From the NCBI GenBank assembly GCA_029747015.1, contig JAKOGI010002164.1, positions 1-64,000 of the forward strand: a stretch of 64,000 nt of DNA, in the 5' to 3' direction. Within the stretch, counting starts at the first letter, position 1; each line of letters opens with the position of its first letter. Position numbers and translations under genes: made by a program. The notes under the pieces were generated by a model. The model did no database searches and was not told where the DNA came from. It worked only from the letters and a program-made list of their open reading frames with translations. Source of the DNA: Carnegiea gigantea (lineage: Eukaryota; Streptophyta; Magnoliopsida; Caryophyllales; Cactaceae). Shown in pieces: positions 21,440-31,694 of this stretch.

Positions 21440-24400
21440 TCCTCTCCCTCCTCAAGAGGATTTGCCCTCAAATCCTCAAGGTTCAAGTCATCCTCGATGT
21501 AAGGGCTCAGATCCCCTACATTGAAGGTGGCCGAAACCCCCATTTCACCGGGCAACTCTAGCTTGTAAGCGTTTGGACCAACCTTAGAAATCACCTTGAA
21601 TGGGCCATCTCCCCTTGACATGAGCTTGTTTTTCCTTCTTGAGGGGAACCTTTCCTTTCTAAGGTGGAGCCATACCAAGTCTCCGGGTTGAAATTCCATG
21701 CCCTTGCGGTTCTTATTGGCTTTGTTCTTGTAAGCTTCATTAACCTTCTCAATGTGAGCCCTAATCCGTTCATGTAGACTTTGCATCTCCTTGGCTCGTT
21801 CTTTCGCTTCAAAGCTCACCTTGCAATCCATGGGGAGAGGTAGAAGATCAATGGGAGTTAGGGGATTAACCCCATACAAAGCCTCAAATGGTGACATGCC
21901 CGTGGCCCTAACCGGTGTGCGGTTGTAGGCAAACTCCGCATGGGCTAGCTTGATGTCCCACGCTCTCAAATTTTTGTGAACCAATGTCCTAAGGAGGGTA
22001 GAAAGGGTTCTATTTGTCACCTCCGTTTGGCCATCGGTTTGAGGATGACAAGTGGTACTATAGAGGAGCTTAGTACCCAAGAGATGCCATAAACTCCTCC
22101 AAAAGTGAGAGAGAAATTTTGTGTCTCGGTCACTCACAATTGTTTTGGGAACACCATGAAGCCGAATCACCTCTTTCATGTAAAGATCCGCAATGTGGGA
22201 AGCATCATCGGTCTTGTGGCATGCTATGAAGTGTGCCATCTTTGAGAATCGATCCACAACCACCATGACCGAATCCTTGCCCCTTTGTGTCCTAGGCAAG
22301 GCCACAATGAAATCCATGCTCACATCTTCCCACGGCCTAAGAGGCACGGGCAGGGGACAATAGAGCCCTTGGTGAAATTGACTCTTGGCTTGGTGGCAAA
22401 TAGCACATCTTGAAACGACCTTGTGCACGTCCTCTCCCATCTTGGGCCAAAAGAAGTGTTCCCTTAGAATGTCTAAGGTCTTGTTGATCCCAAAATGACC
22501 AGCAAGTGAGCCCCCATGAGCTTCTCTCACTAGGAGTTCTCTAAAAGGGCAAGAAGGAATGCAAAGCTTGTTACCCTTAAAGAGAAATCCTTCTTGAATT
22601 TGGTAGGGACCGTGAGTAGGAGGGGACTTAAACAAGTCCTTGAAAGTTGAATCTTCCTCATAGTAAGCTTGAATAGCTTGAAATCCGAGTAGCTTTGCCC
22701 CTAGAAGTGAGATCAAGGCATACTTCCTTGAGAGTGCATCGGCTACCACATTCTCACAACCCCTTTTGTGTTTGGTGGAAAAGGAAAAGGCTTGTAAAAA
22801 CTCAACCCATTTAGCATGCCTAAAATTGAGTTTAGGCTGCCCACTAAGGAACTTTAAAGCTTGGTGGTCCGAATGTAATACAAAGGGCTTAGGTTTCAAG
22901 TAGTGATTCCAATGATGCAAAGCCCGGACTATGGCGTAAAACTCTTTGTCATATGTTGAATAATTGAGTTTGGGGCCACTCAATTTCTCACTAAAATAGG
23001 CCAAAGGCTTTTTGAGTTGAGTAAGAACGGCTCCTATCCCTACTCCACTTGCATCACACTCCACCTCAAACAACTCTTCAAAGTTTGGAAGGGCTAAAAC
23101 CGGGGCCTCACACAACTTGAGCTTGATTGTTTCAAAGGACTTTTGGGCCGAGGGGGTCCAAACAAAAGTACCTTTCTTCATACATTCCGTGAGGGGTGCC
23201 ATGATGGAACTAAAATCCTTGATGAATCTTCTATAGAAGGAGGCTAGGCCATGAAAGCTTCGTACGGCCGTAATGGAGGTGGGAACCGGCCAAGATTGGA
23301 TGGCTTCCACCTTGGATTCATCCACTTGGATTCCTTTACTTGAGACAACATAACCAAGGAAAACAACCCTTGGTACAAAGAATTCACATTTTTCAAGCTT
23401 GCCATACAATCTTTGTTCACGTAGAGTAGTGAACACCTTCCTTAGATGTAGAATATGATCGGTTTCATTCTTGCTATACACAAGAATGTCATCAAAGTAA
23501 ACCACAACGAAGTCACCAATAAAGGGCCTTAGTACTTCATTCATCAATCTCATGAAAGTACTAGGTGCATTTGAGAGTCCGAATGGCATGACTAGCCACT
23601 CATATAGCCCTTGCTTGGTTTTGAAAGCGGTCTTCCACTCATCCCCCTCTTTCATCCGAATTTGGTGGTATCCGCTCCTTAAATCAATCTTTGAGAAGAT
23701 CCTTGAACCATGTAGCTCATCTAACATGTCATCAAGCCTAGGAATTGGGTACCTATACTTGATGGTGATGTTGTTGATGGCCCTACTATCAATGCACATC
23801 CTCCAAGTCCCATCTTTCTTTGGAACTAATAAGGCCGGAACGGAACAAGGACTCATACTTGGCCTCACATAACCTTGGTCCACCAATTCTTGCACTTGCT
23901 TTTGGAGTTCCTTGGTTTCGGTGGGGTTACATCTATAGGCCGGTTTATTGGGTAGAGGGGCACCGGGAATTAAATCGATTTGGTGCTCTATGCCCCTTAA
24001 AGGAGGAAGACCGGGAGGTAGATTTTGAGGGAAAACATCCTCAAACTCTTGGATTAAGGGGATGGCCGAGGGGTGTAGGTTTTTTTGTGGGGGATTCTGT
24101 GGGGTTTCAACAAAGAGAATCATGTACACGGTCTTTCCTTTCTCAAGGGCCCTTTCAACTCGCCCTTCACTCACTAGCAAGGTTAGGTCTTTTGGCTTTG
24201 TCTCTCCACTCTTGGGTTTGTGTTTATGTGTTTGGTTTGGGGGTAGAGGGGCTAATGTCACGGTTTTCCCTTTAAGCCTAAAGGAATAAGTATTAGCTTG
24301 ACCGTGATGGGTAGCATCCTTGTCGAATTGCCAAGGCCTCCCAAGGAGCAAATGGCAAGCGTCCATGGGTAAAACGTCACAAACAACCTCGTCTTGATAG

Positions 24401-25815
24401 CCACCAATGGAGAAAGGGACTAGAACTTGCTTACTAACCGTTACTTCACTCCCCTTTTTGAGCCATTGTAGGGTGTATGGCCTTGGGTGAGGAATGGTAG
24501 TAAGGTTAAGCTTGGTAACCATTTCATGGGAAGCCACATTAGTGCAACTCCCTCCATCAATGATCAAGTTGCACACTTTGTTCAAGACTTTACATCTTGA
24601 ATGGAAAATTTGTTCTCTTTGATTGGAGTCCGAAATGGCCTCCTTAGTGTGCAAAACCCTCTTGATCATAAGAACATCCCCTTCCTCGGGTTGATAGGTG
24701 GGGTCTTCTTCGTCCTCAAGGATCTCTTCTTCACTTTCATCACTTTCGACCTCCATGTGACCGAGCTCATCAATTTCCTTAATAGTAAGGACTCTTCGAT
24801 TTGGACAATCCGCTTGAAAGTGCCCAAAACCATGGCACTTGAAACATTTCTTTTGGCTTTTGAGTCCCTCCTTTAGAACTTCTTTTCCTTTCTCTTGGTT
24901 GTGGGTGGTCTTGGGAGGGTATTTCGGTTTGAAGGGTGGGAAGGACTTAGGGGTGGCCGTGGGCTTTAAGGGGGTAGAAACAAAGGGGCGTTTGGATTTG
25001 AGTTGTTTTTCTACCTTCACGGCCAATTTGCAAGCATCCTCAAAGGTCCAAAAGGGTTGAAGTTCGACCCGCTCAAGGATAGGTGGAGATAGACCTTTTA
25101 GGAACCTTGCGATGGTTTGCTCGGGTTCCTCCCTCAATGAACATCGAATTTGGAGTTGTTCAAACTCTCGAATATACTCCTCAACCCTCATACTTCCTTG
25201 TTGAAGAGAAGTAACCCTCAAGTATAATTCTTGCTTATAAGTGGAAGGCAAGAATCGTTTGTCCATGTACTTCTTTAACTTAATCCAAGTGTTGATCTTG
25301 GATTTTCCCTCTAAGGCTCTCGTCCTCTTCAAGTTCTCATACCATAGAGATGCGTATGATTTGAGCTTCAACACGGCAAGTTTAAAGGCTTTCTCACTAG
25401 AATAACCCTTAATCTCAATGATCCTCTCCAAAGCTTGAACCCATTCTAAGTAATCTTCGGGTCTCAAACTTCCATCAAACTCGGGTGCCTCAATCTTCAA
25501 GTCATTGAGTTCATCTTGTTGTATCCTCCTCCTCCTCGGCCTTCTCCCTCCCATAGAAGAGTCACTCTCAAGAGGAGAGTCAAAATCAAGGTCATTAGGA
25601 AGGTCCCGGGGTGGTTCTCGTTCTTGTCTTCTCGGTTGGGCCACGAGTTGTTGGAGTTGTGTAGTGAGGGTTCTTATGCTTTCTTGCATCTCAAGGATGG
25701 CTCTATCCCTCCTCATTTCGTGAGCTTGTTCTAGAGTCATACCTCTAGGAACTCTCACCGGTTCCCTTAAAGGGGCGTCTTGAGGTGAGGAAGAAGGATC
25801 TCCCCTTTCGGCCAT
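21286..25815 (-). CDS. Intact Gag-Pol polyprotein of J1 (1509 aa)
   Basis: One open frame from ATG 25815 (MAERGD). The frame is open further upstream to 26091, but that would start inside the 5' LTR. Domains: N-terminal helix rich in charged residues (20-70), capsid domain (about 108-270), zinc knuckle C324-X2-C327-X4-H332-X4-C337, acidic linker, protease with D420 in IIDGGSC, reverse transcriptase (about 620-830) with YFDD 773-776, and RNase H with D921, E958, D983, D1026. Integrase has the HHCC finger (H1100, H1107, C1137, C1140) and D1168, D1229, E1265, which gives the canonical 35-residue D-E spacing. The C-terminal domain ends FNVGDLSPY. There is no chromodomain. The last 50 residues are encoded in the 3' LTR. 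All catalytic residues are present, so the protein may be functional; transcription is untested. Confidence 0.96.
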   Translation of the reverse strand: MAERGDPSSSPQDAPLREPVRVPRGMTLEQAHEMRRDRAILEMQESIRTLTTQLQQLVAQPRRQEREPPRDLPNDLDFDSPLESDSSMGGRRPRRRRIQQDELNDLKIEAPEFDGSLRPEDYLEWVQALERIIEIKGYSSEKAFKLAVLKLKSYASLWYENLKRTRALEGKSKINTWIKLKKYMDKRFLPSTYKQELYLRVTSLQQGSMRVEEYIREFEQLQIRCSLREEPEQTIARFLKGLSPPILERVELQPFWTFEDACKLAVKVEKQLKSKRPFVSTPLKPTATPKSFPPFKPKYPPKTTHNQEKGKEVLKEGLKSQKKCFKCHGFGHFQADCPNRRVLTIKEIDELGHMEVESDESEEEILEDEEDPTYQPEEGDVLMIKRVLHTKEAISDSNQREQIFHSRCKVLNKVCNLIIDGGSCTNVASHEMVTKLNLTTIPHPRPYTLQWLKKGSEVTVSKQVLVPFSIGGYQDEVVCDVLPMDACHLLLGRPWQFDKDATHHGQANTYSFRLKGKTVTLAPLPPNQTHKHKPKSGETKPKDLTLLVSEGRVERALEKGKTVYMILFVETPQNPPQKNLHPSAIPLIQEFEDVFPQNLPPGLPPLRGIEHQIDLIPGAPLPNKPAYRCNPTETKELQKQVQELVDQGYVRPSMSPCSVPALLVPKKDGTWRMCIDSRAINNITIKYRYPIPRLDDMLDELHGSRIFSKIDLRSGYHQIRMKEGDEWKTAFKTKQGLYEWLVMPFGLSNAPSTFMRLMNEVLRPFIGDFVVVYFDDILVYSKNETDHILHLRKVFTTLREQRLYGKLEKCEFFVPRVVFLGYVVSSKGIQVDESKVEAIQSWPVPTSITAVRSFHGLASFYRRFIKDFSSIMAPLTECMKKGTFVWTPSAQKSFETIKLKLCEAPVLALPNFEELFEVECDASGVGIGAVLTQLKKPLAYFSEKLSGPKLNYSTYDKEFYAIVRALHHWNHYLKPKPFVLHSDHQALKFLSGQPKLNFRHAKWVEFLQAFSFSTKHKRGCENVVADALSRKYALISLLGAKLLGFQAIQAYYEEDSTFKDLFKSPPTHGPYQIQEGFLFKGNKLCIPSCPFRELLVREAHGGSLAGHFGINKTLDILREHFFWPKMGEDVHKVVSRCAICHQAKSQFHQGLYCPLPVPLRPWEDVSMDFIVALPRTQRGKDSVMVVVDRFSKMAHFIACHKTDDASHIADLYMKEVIRLHGVPKTIVSDRDTKFLSHFWRSLWHLLGTKLLYSTTCHPQTDGQTEVTNRTLSTLLRTLVHKNLRAWDIKLAHAEFAYNRTPVRATGMSPFEALYGVNPLTPIDLLPLPMDCKVSFEAKERAKEMQSLHERIRAHIEKVNEAYKNKANKNRKGMEFQPGDLVWLHLRKERFPSRRKNKLMSRGDGPFKVISKVGPNAYKLELPGEMGVSATFNVGDLSPYIEDDLNLEDLRANPLEEGEDDTHQPRSSSLQEHVLVQQLHSDPYCQGIQFDLQAPLGRSLLSWTPSPKPS
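21440..21453 (-). other. J1 polypurine tract
   Basis: Minus strand reads GAGGAGGGAGAGGA, 14 purines directly before the 3' LTR. Confidence 0.88.
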
Positions 25816-26031
25816 GTTTTGGTAAAGGAGTGGAGAAACGGTTGGGGCTATTTGTGGAGCTTGGTTTTTTTTTTTTGTAGCTAGGATTCGTGTTTGGGCT
25901 AGGAGGGTTCTTTGTGGATTCAAGGGGAACGTGAGAAGTGAATTCAAGGAGGGGAGAAACGAAAAAGAATCAAGGAGAAGAGAAGAGGAGCTTACGGCAA
26001 TCAAAACCAACTCACCAAGAATCGAAGTTGG

Positions 26032-26043
26032 GCTCTGATACCA
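26032..26043 (-). other. J1 primer-binding site (initiator tRNA-Met)
   Basis: GCTCTGATACCA on the plus strand, 2 nt from the 5' LTR edge at 26046. Confidence 0.94.
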
Positions 26044-26045
26044 GT

Positions 26046-27547
26046 TGATGCGTGCTAGGCTAGCACTTCGGACACTACTAACACTCAACACACTTGGATA
26101 TGAATTGGCCTAAAGGTTAAAACCACCAGCCAAAGCTAAAGGATTCACCACCAATCTTCGTAAAGCAAACGCACCGGAAGAGAGGATAAAGAATCACTCC
26201 TAAACACCACCAATGAAGGATAAAGTAGAGGAGATTTGAGATTTGCTTAAGCTAGCAAAGAAAACTTTTTCATTTTCATTCCAAAAGTTAGTAAACATTC
26301 AGCTTTGGCCGAGTATATCCGGCCTTCACAACAAGATCAAGGGCCAAGATTTAACTAGCTAAATCAAGCAACCTAGTCTAGCTAATACAAGGCCTAAATT
26401 CAGCATCTCTTGGATGTTTGACACCTAATACAAGTGTTAATCTCAATGTTTGAGGTGTCTAACATGTGTTACACTTAAGTACAACTAATGAAAGCTTTGA
26501 TAAGATGAAAAACAAGTCAAAACAGCAAGGACAGCCGGCTGATCACCTAAAACAGCAAAGGACAGCTTGTTTTGGTCCCTTGGATAAAAGGGTATTTTCT
26601 TCCTTGCTTGCCCGGATAATAGCTGTACCTTGGGTGGCTGAATCTGAGGTTTTGAGGGTTCATTTGATAAACATTTAGCCACCCTTTCATGCCCTTAGGT
26701 GTCCCCAAAGAGTCCTCAAAAGATGGGAACAAACGGAGCTCATTTCGGACCAGATCATAGGCTGAATTCCAGGACTGTCCAGTTTTGCACGGTTTGAAAG
26801 ATTAGGCTGGTTGACTAGGCAAATGATGTCAAAATGCTTTGGAACTTGCTTCATTGGAAAGATAAGACCTGAAACTTAAAGTTAGGCTTTAAACCGTTCA
26901 GTTAAATCAGGTTGCTCTTGGGTAATAGAGGGCCAGAAGTTGACCCATGTGCGCGGCTGTACTGGCCAGTTTGCAGGTCTGAAATGTTTGGATGATTTGA
27001 ACCCCCAAATGGCCTCCTTTTCACTTGCAACTTGATTTATATGAAATATCACATCCTAAACTTAAAGAAAGGCCAGAAATATCTCGACCAAAGGCCTGCC
27101 AAGGCAAGCCAAAAATCCCCTCAAACTTCAGTCAGGTGCTGTGTGGCTGAAACTGGATACCCGGTTGCATCTTTAGCCAAAAGTTATCAACCTAGGCCAT
27201 TTACAAGCTAAATAAAAGCTTTATAAAGGACTTAGGTTGTCAACCCAAAAGTGTAAAGTGCTTCCAAACCCCTGGTAAGAGGAAAATGCCTTGAACATGC
27301 AAAAGAAACGGCCACTGCCCGGGTTGTTCTAAGGAACCGAATTGGACTGTTTTTGGGTGGAAACCTTTGCTAGGCTTCTACAAGGAGCTTGGACTAGCTT
27401 GGCTTGGGACTAGGGGTCCAAGAGAGTAAGGGCCTTCCCAAGGGAGCTTGTAGGTCAAACTGAATACCTTGACAATAGGGATCCGAATGGAGTTGTTGAA
27501 CAAGGACATGCTCTTGTAGACTAGAACTTCGTGGTTGGTGCGTATCA
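26046..27547 (-). repeat. J1 5' LTR
   Basis: 1502 bp. Candidate TATA box CTTTATAAAG at 27219-27228, about 320 bp from the sense start. Downstream sense sequence carries GGTGGTGTTTAGGAGTGATTC and GGTGGTGAATCC, echoing the loops of the other families. Confidence 0.95.
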
Positions 27548-27924
27548 GGGAGGGGCATGTGAAGCTAATCATTCAGCATTGTAAGAAATTTCCAAAGCAA
27601 TACAAGTACTTTGAGTGTGTTTCCCAAAAGTGCAACTAAATTCCTAGTTCTATATCTTGAATTGTGGCAAATTCAAGTGGTGTTCTAGGTTCTCTTCCTT
27701 TTTCAATTGGAGTGATTCCTTGGCTAAGACAAGAGAATTAGCCCAAGGTCAAGTCATTGAGTGGCTTCGTGAAGGATTATCTCAATTACAAGATCTTGTT
27801 CTATTCCTTTTTCTTGTGTAGTGAAATTCTTCATCCATCTCATCCATCTTTCATTTCTCCTCCCAATTTGGCTTATTTTGAGTTGGAGTTTGATTTGGTT
27901 CACTTGCCACCCACATCTACATCA
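27548..27924 (+). repeat. A2 5' LTR, segment 3
   Basis: Resumes with the duplicated GGGAG and GGGCATGTGAAGC, and ends CTACATCA at 27924. Contains the hairpin region with CCTAGTTCTATATC and GTGGTGTTCTAGG. Confidence 0.95.
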
Positions 27925-27926
27925 AT

Positions 27927-27938
27927 TGGTATCAGAGC
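27927..27938 (+). other. A2 primer-binding site (initiator tRNA-Met)
   Basis: TGGTATCAGAGC, 2 nt after the LTR. Confidence 0.94.
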
Positions 27939-28050
27939 CAAGGTTTTTAAGTGACCCACATCATACCCAAACACATCCCAAAAAGCCAAAATACAAAAAA
28001 AAAAAAGAGGCACAAACCAGCAATCCGAAGTCTTGAAGACCAGAGAAGCA

Positions 28051-28229
28051 GCACGGTGCCCCCGTGCCACAACACACGACCGTGCCATATTCTTTTTCCA
28101 GGAATCTTCAAGTCGGGACGGAGCACGGTGCCCCCGTGCCGCCAAGCACGACCGTGCCACTCTACTTTTCTGCATTTTCTTCAGCCGAAGCATAGCACGG
28201 CCTGACCGTGCCCCCTTGCACGGCCGTGC
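28051..28229 (+). other. A2 leader: three hairpin-plus-palindrome units
   Basis: Hairpins GCACGG-N5-CCGTGC at 28051-28067, 28123-28139 and 28195-28211; partners at 28075-28085, 28146-28157 and 28218-28229. Spacers are about 6 nt and the unit period is 72 nt. The last partner, GCACGGCCGTGC, is a perfect 12-nt palindrome. Confidence 0.88.
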
Positions 28230-28271
28230 CACTTTCCCTGCTGCATATTCTTCCTTCAACGCATCTCCAAC

Positions 28272-29947
28272 ATGTCTACAAAGTCCACAAGAAGCGACCA
28301 AGCACGTGTGGAAGAGTTAGAAGCACAACTCACTTATCTTCGAACTCAACTTGGGCAACTTTTGGAGGAGAAAAGAAGGTGGGTTCATAGCCCCACTCCC
28401 TCTCATCCTCATGAACCGGTGGTTGAATCTGAAGAGGACGTCCATCACTCCCATGCCAATTCAAGTGATGAGGAACCCCCAAGGAGACGAAGGCAAGGAG
28501 GAAATATTGGTGGTGTCCGAATTGACATCCCCGAATTTGAAGGCCAACTTGATCCGGACTTATTTCTCGATTGTTTGCACACCATTGAGAGGATCTTTGA
28601 ATATGAGGACATCCCGGAAGATAAGAAGGTAAAGCTTGTAGCCCTTAAACTCAGAAAATATGCTTCAATCTGGCGGGCTAACCTTGGAGCGAAAAGAGCA
28701 AGAAACGGGAAAGGGAAAATCAGAACTTGGGCCAAAATGAAAGAAAACTCAAGGCCAAGTTTCTTCCCTCTCACTATGTGCAAGACAATTATCTCAAGCT
28801 CCATCGACTCAAGCAAGGATCCAAGAGTGTGGGAGAATACACTCGGGAGTTTGAACAACTCCTACTCAAATGCGATTTGAGAGAAGACGACTCACAAACC
28901 TTGGTAAGATACTTGACCGGTCTTGATGAATCCATTGCTCATGTAATTGAGTTGCAACCCTATTCATCCCTAGATGACTTGAGTTCTCTAGCCTATAAGG
29001 CAGAGCAACAAAAGAAATCTAAGGAAAAGAGCATCTTTTCCAAGACTCCTTCCCGTCCTTTTTCTCAAGAATCCACCTTACTTTCCCCCACAAATTCAAA
29101 CCCCCTCACCCGCCAAAAGTGTCCCTCCCATCACCCCTCCACCTCCCACAAAAGTGCCCTCACGGCCAAAAGACCAGGTTCGTTGTTTCCGTTGTCAAGG
29201 TATGGGACATTTTGCATCTGAGTGTCCTAACAAGAAGATTGTTTCCCTGGCTGAGTACCAAGCTTCTTTTGAGGAGCATGACCATGAAGAAGAGGAAAGT
29301 TTGGAGGAAAAAGAAGAAGAGGTTATCATAGGCCCCGATGAAGGTGAGTTGCTTGTCATTAGGCGAGCATTGAGCGGATTTGCTACTCAAGAAGGCTTGG
29401 AGCAAAGAGAGGCGATTTTCCACACAAGGTGCACTATTCAAGGGAAAGTTTGTACCCTCATCATCGATGGAGGTAGTTGTACAAATGTTGCATCCAAAAC
29501 CATGGTGGACAAGCTCAAACTTGATACTACACCCCATCCTAAGCCTTATAGCATCCAATGGCTAAATCAAGGCAAAGGTATATACATTTCTCATCAGTGC
29601 CTCATTTCTCTTTCTATTGGAGACCACTATAAGGATGAGATATTGTGTGACTTCTTCCTATGGATGCAAGCCATATATTGTTGGGTAGACCATGGATGTT
29701 TGATCGCCATGTAATTCATCATGGGCGCCTCAACACCTACTCCTTTATTAAGGATGAGAAGAAAATCACCTTGACCCCTATTCCATCGTGCCAAAGCCCC
29801 AAGCCACAAAAGGACCGACAAGCCTTAACCCTCATTCATCCTTCCCAAACCCTTGCCCCCAAAGAAGATTTCCCACTTCCGCCTCTTCTCCTCACCAGGT
29901 ATGACCCGTTTTATCATCCTCCCCTCCCCTCTTCTATATCTCTCTAG
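28272..29947 (+). pseudogene. A2 gag and protease-like region, frameshifted
   Basis: ATG 28272 (MSTKSTRSDQARVEELEAQ) matches the D1 gag start. Capsid domain DIPEFEGQLDPDLFLDCLHTIERIF and [13 protein letters not shown] follow. A one-base loss near 28740 shifts the frame. A second shift just before the zinc knuckle moves to the frame with RCFRCQGMGHFASECP (about 29178-29225) and protease [16 protein letters not shown] (about 29458-29505). A third shift near 29660 leads to MDASHILLGRPWMFD. The region ends with the same KPQKDRQAL tail as A1 gag. Nothing of reverse transcriptase is present, so this element must rely on enzymes from elsewhere if it moved. Confidence 0.9.
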
Positions 29948-29949
29948 AG

Positions 29950-30333
29950 GTGATGCCCTGTGACCTCCTTCCCCAAAAGCTCCCATATTGTAAGCGCGAC
30001 CCCTTTCTTGAGAGGCTTGCCAACCCTTTGAGTTTGATGACAAACTCAAAACAACCCGGGGAGTATGATGCATATTTCCATATGCATCATTTTTATTCAA
30101 GTCCAATTTCAAAGAAGAAAAGGGTCAAAGAAGATCATGCATGGAAATGTGCCTATTTGGTCTTCTTAAGTGAGTTCAAAAACTCGCGACACTATGGAGA
30201 GGTCAAAAAGAGGTTAAGCTTTGCTAGAAATTTGGTGCCGAATTCATCCCTGCGGAACCCGATTTTTGTGACCACTTTTGGACAAGCTCAAGTGGACCCA
30301 CAACTTGAGGGCCCATGTGCTTTTGAAGCTTAA
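29950..30333 (+). CDS. A2 remnant pol tail frame crossing the polypurine tract into the 3' LTR
   Basis: A 127-codon open frame. Residues about 25-40 (NPLSLMTNSKQPGEYDA) match the pol segment before the 3' LTR in C1 (LRSNSNQSGEYDG). The part inside the LTR ends LVPNSSLRNPIFVTTFGQAQVDPQLEGPCAFEA, matching the D1 tail. It is thus the 3' end of an ancestral pol whose body was deleted. I do not know if it is translated. Confidence 0.6.
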   Translation: MMPCDLLPQKLPYCKRDPFLERLANPLSLMTNSKQPGEYDAYFHMHHFYSSPISKKKRVKEDHAWKCAYLVFLSEFKNSRHYGEVKKRLSFARNLVPNSSLRNPIFVTTFGQAQVDPQLEGPCAFEA

Positions 30334-31218
30334 GATGTCAGCTTTAAAATAAGCCCAATTTTATTAATTTGGACATCATTTGATTGGGCAAAATATCACT
30401 CAAAGATACGTTGTGCTGATCCAGTCCAGTCTGAGATAGGTGCATTGTTTGGGCCATAACTTTCAAACCGCTTATCCAAATTGAGCAAATGAGCCCATTC
30501 TGGAAAATAGACTTCCAGGGCTTTCTAACAAGCCCAAGAACGCGTGATTTGGCCGAGTATTCTGGAAGTTATGCTCTGTTGAAGTTGAGGCAGTTGCAAG
30601 GATTAATGCTGGGAATATGAAGAGTCTTAGGTTACATATATTTGTGTGGCTGATATTGTGCACGTTTTAGATGCTTCTAGATTGATGTAATCAGCTGCAA
30701 AAATCCTAGAATATTCCTTGTAACCTCCCCCACCCCCTTTTATGATGTGTCTTTTCATTTTTCTTAGACTTTTCATTAGCTAGTTTTAATTGTTAGGAGT
30801 TATTTGAGTCTTTTGATTGTCTTTTGCTGAGTCTATAAAAGGGGAGGGGCATGTGAAGCTAATCATTCAGCATTGTAAGAAATTTCCAAAGCAATACAAG
30901 TACTTTGAGTGTGTTTCTCAAAAGTGCAACTAAATTCCTAGTTCTATATCTTGAATTGTGGCAAATTCAAGTGGTGTTCTAGGTTCTCTTCCTTTTCCAA
31001 TTGGAGTGATTCCTTGGTTAAGACAAGAGAATTAGCCCAAGGTCAAGTCATTGAGTGGCTCCGTGAAGGATTATCTCAATTACAAGATCTTGTTCTATTC
31101 CTTTTTCTTGTGTAGTGAAATTCTTCATCCATCTCATCCATCTTTCATTTCTCTTCCCAATTTGGCTTATTTTGAGTTGGAGTTTGATTTGGTTCACTTG
31201 CCACCCACATCTACATCA
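30066..31218 (+). repeat. A2 3' LTR
   Basis: 1153 bp, uninterrupted, TGATGCATAT to CTACATCA, preceded by the purine tract CCCGGGGAGTA. TATA box 30834-30840. Hairpin CCTAG (30937) with CTAGG (30979-30983) enclosing TTGAATT / AATTCAA. Confidence 0.96.
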
Positions 31219-31694
31219 AAACCACCCTGTCATACACGGCCCAAGCTAACAAGCATAAGAGGGAGAAGCTTTTCAAGCCAGGCGATTTGGTATGGATACA
31301 TCTACACAAAGAGCGTTTTCCTTCCAAAAGAAAAACTAAGTTGATGCCACAAGCAGATGGTCCATTCGAGGTTTTGGAGTGGATTAATGATAATGCTTAT
31401 AAGGTGGAATTACCAGGAGAATATGGAGTATCAGCTACGATTAATGTTGCTGATTTAAGTCTTTATGAAGCAGATGACTATCTTTCTGATTTGAGGATCA
31501 AATCTTCCCAACAAGGGGAGAATGATGGAGGTCCCTCCACAAGGTCAACTAACATTCAAATGATCCAAAATAATCAAGAAACTAAGTCCAAAGCCATGGC
31601 CATTAATTGTTTGGTGAAGAACATTGAAGGTGATGTACCCGGTTTTTCATCCGGATTTTCACCCGGTTTTTGTTACTTGATTACTCAAGTTTAA
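31219..31694 (+). pseudogene. B1 integrase C-terminal domain and LTR-encoded tail
   Basis: Continues the B1 pol frame after A2, with the duplicated AAACC at its start. It has GDLVWIHLHKERFPSKRK, DGPFEVLEWINDNAYKVELPGEYGVS and INVADLSLY. It crosses into the 3' LTR at 31523 and ends SPGFCYLITQV at 31694. No stop in this part. Confidence 0.92.

Larger units (their letters stand above)
19942..27547 (-). mobile_element. Element J1: full-length intact gypsy/CRM-like element, TSD GGGAG
   Basis: Minus-strand element of 7606 bp flanked by GGGAG (19937-19941, 27548-27552). LTRs 19942-21439 (1498 bp) and 26046-27547 (1502 bp) show about five substitutions and four small indels by eye. Primer-binding site, polypurine tract and an uninterrupted gag-pol are present. 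It is nested in A2, itself nested in B1, G1 and H1. This is the best candidate for a recently active element in the window. It lacks the GCACGG leader motif. Confidence 0.96.
12546..31218 (+). mobile_element. Element A2: gag-protease non-autonomous element, TSD AAACC
   Basis: Flanked by AAACC at 12541-12545 and 31219-31223. The 5' LTR is in three pieces (12546-12606, 19216-19941, 27548-27924) because C1 and J1 inserted in it. The internal region is 27925-30065 and the 3' LTR 30066-31218. Without insertions the element is about 4.4 kb, with LTRs of 1154 and 1153 bp that differ at roughly a dozen positions by eye. It encodes gag and protease-like sequence but no reverse transcriptase, RNase H or integrase. 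Confidence 0.95.

Noticed and set aside
24601..24876. Plus-strand open frames of 60-150 codons across J1, C1 and B2
   Set aside because: Antisense shadows of gag-pol with no recognisable domain.
25816..26091. N-terminal extension of J1 gag-pol to 26091
   Set aside because: It would start inside the 5' LTR and cross the primer-binding site; the ATG at 25815 follows the leader as in other families.
28051..28229. Repeated GCACGG units as a CRISPR array or satellite
   Set aside because: Only two or three units per element, no constant repeat with unique spacers, and always in the leader of an LTR element.
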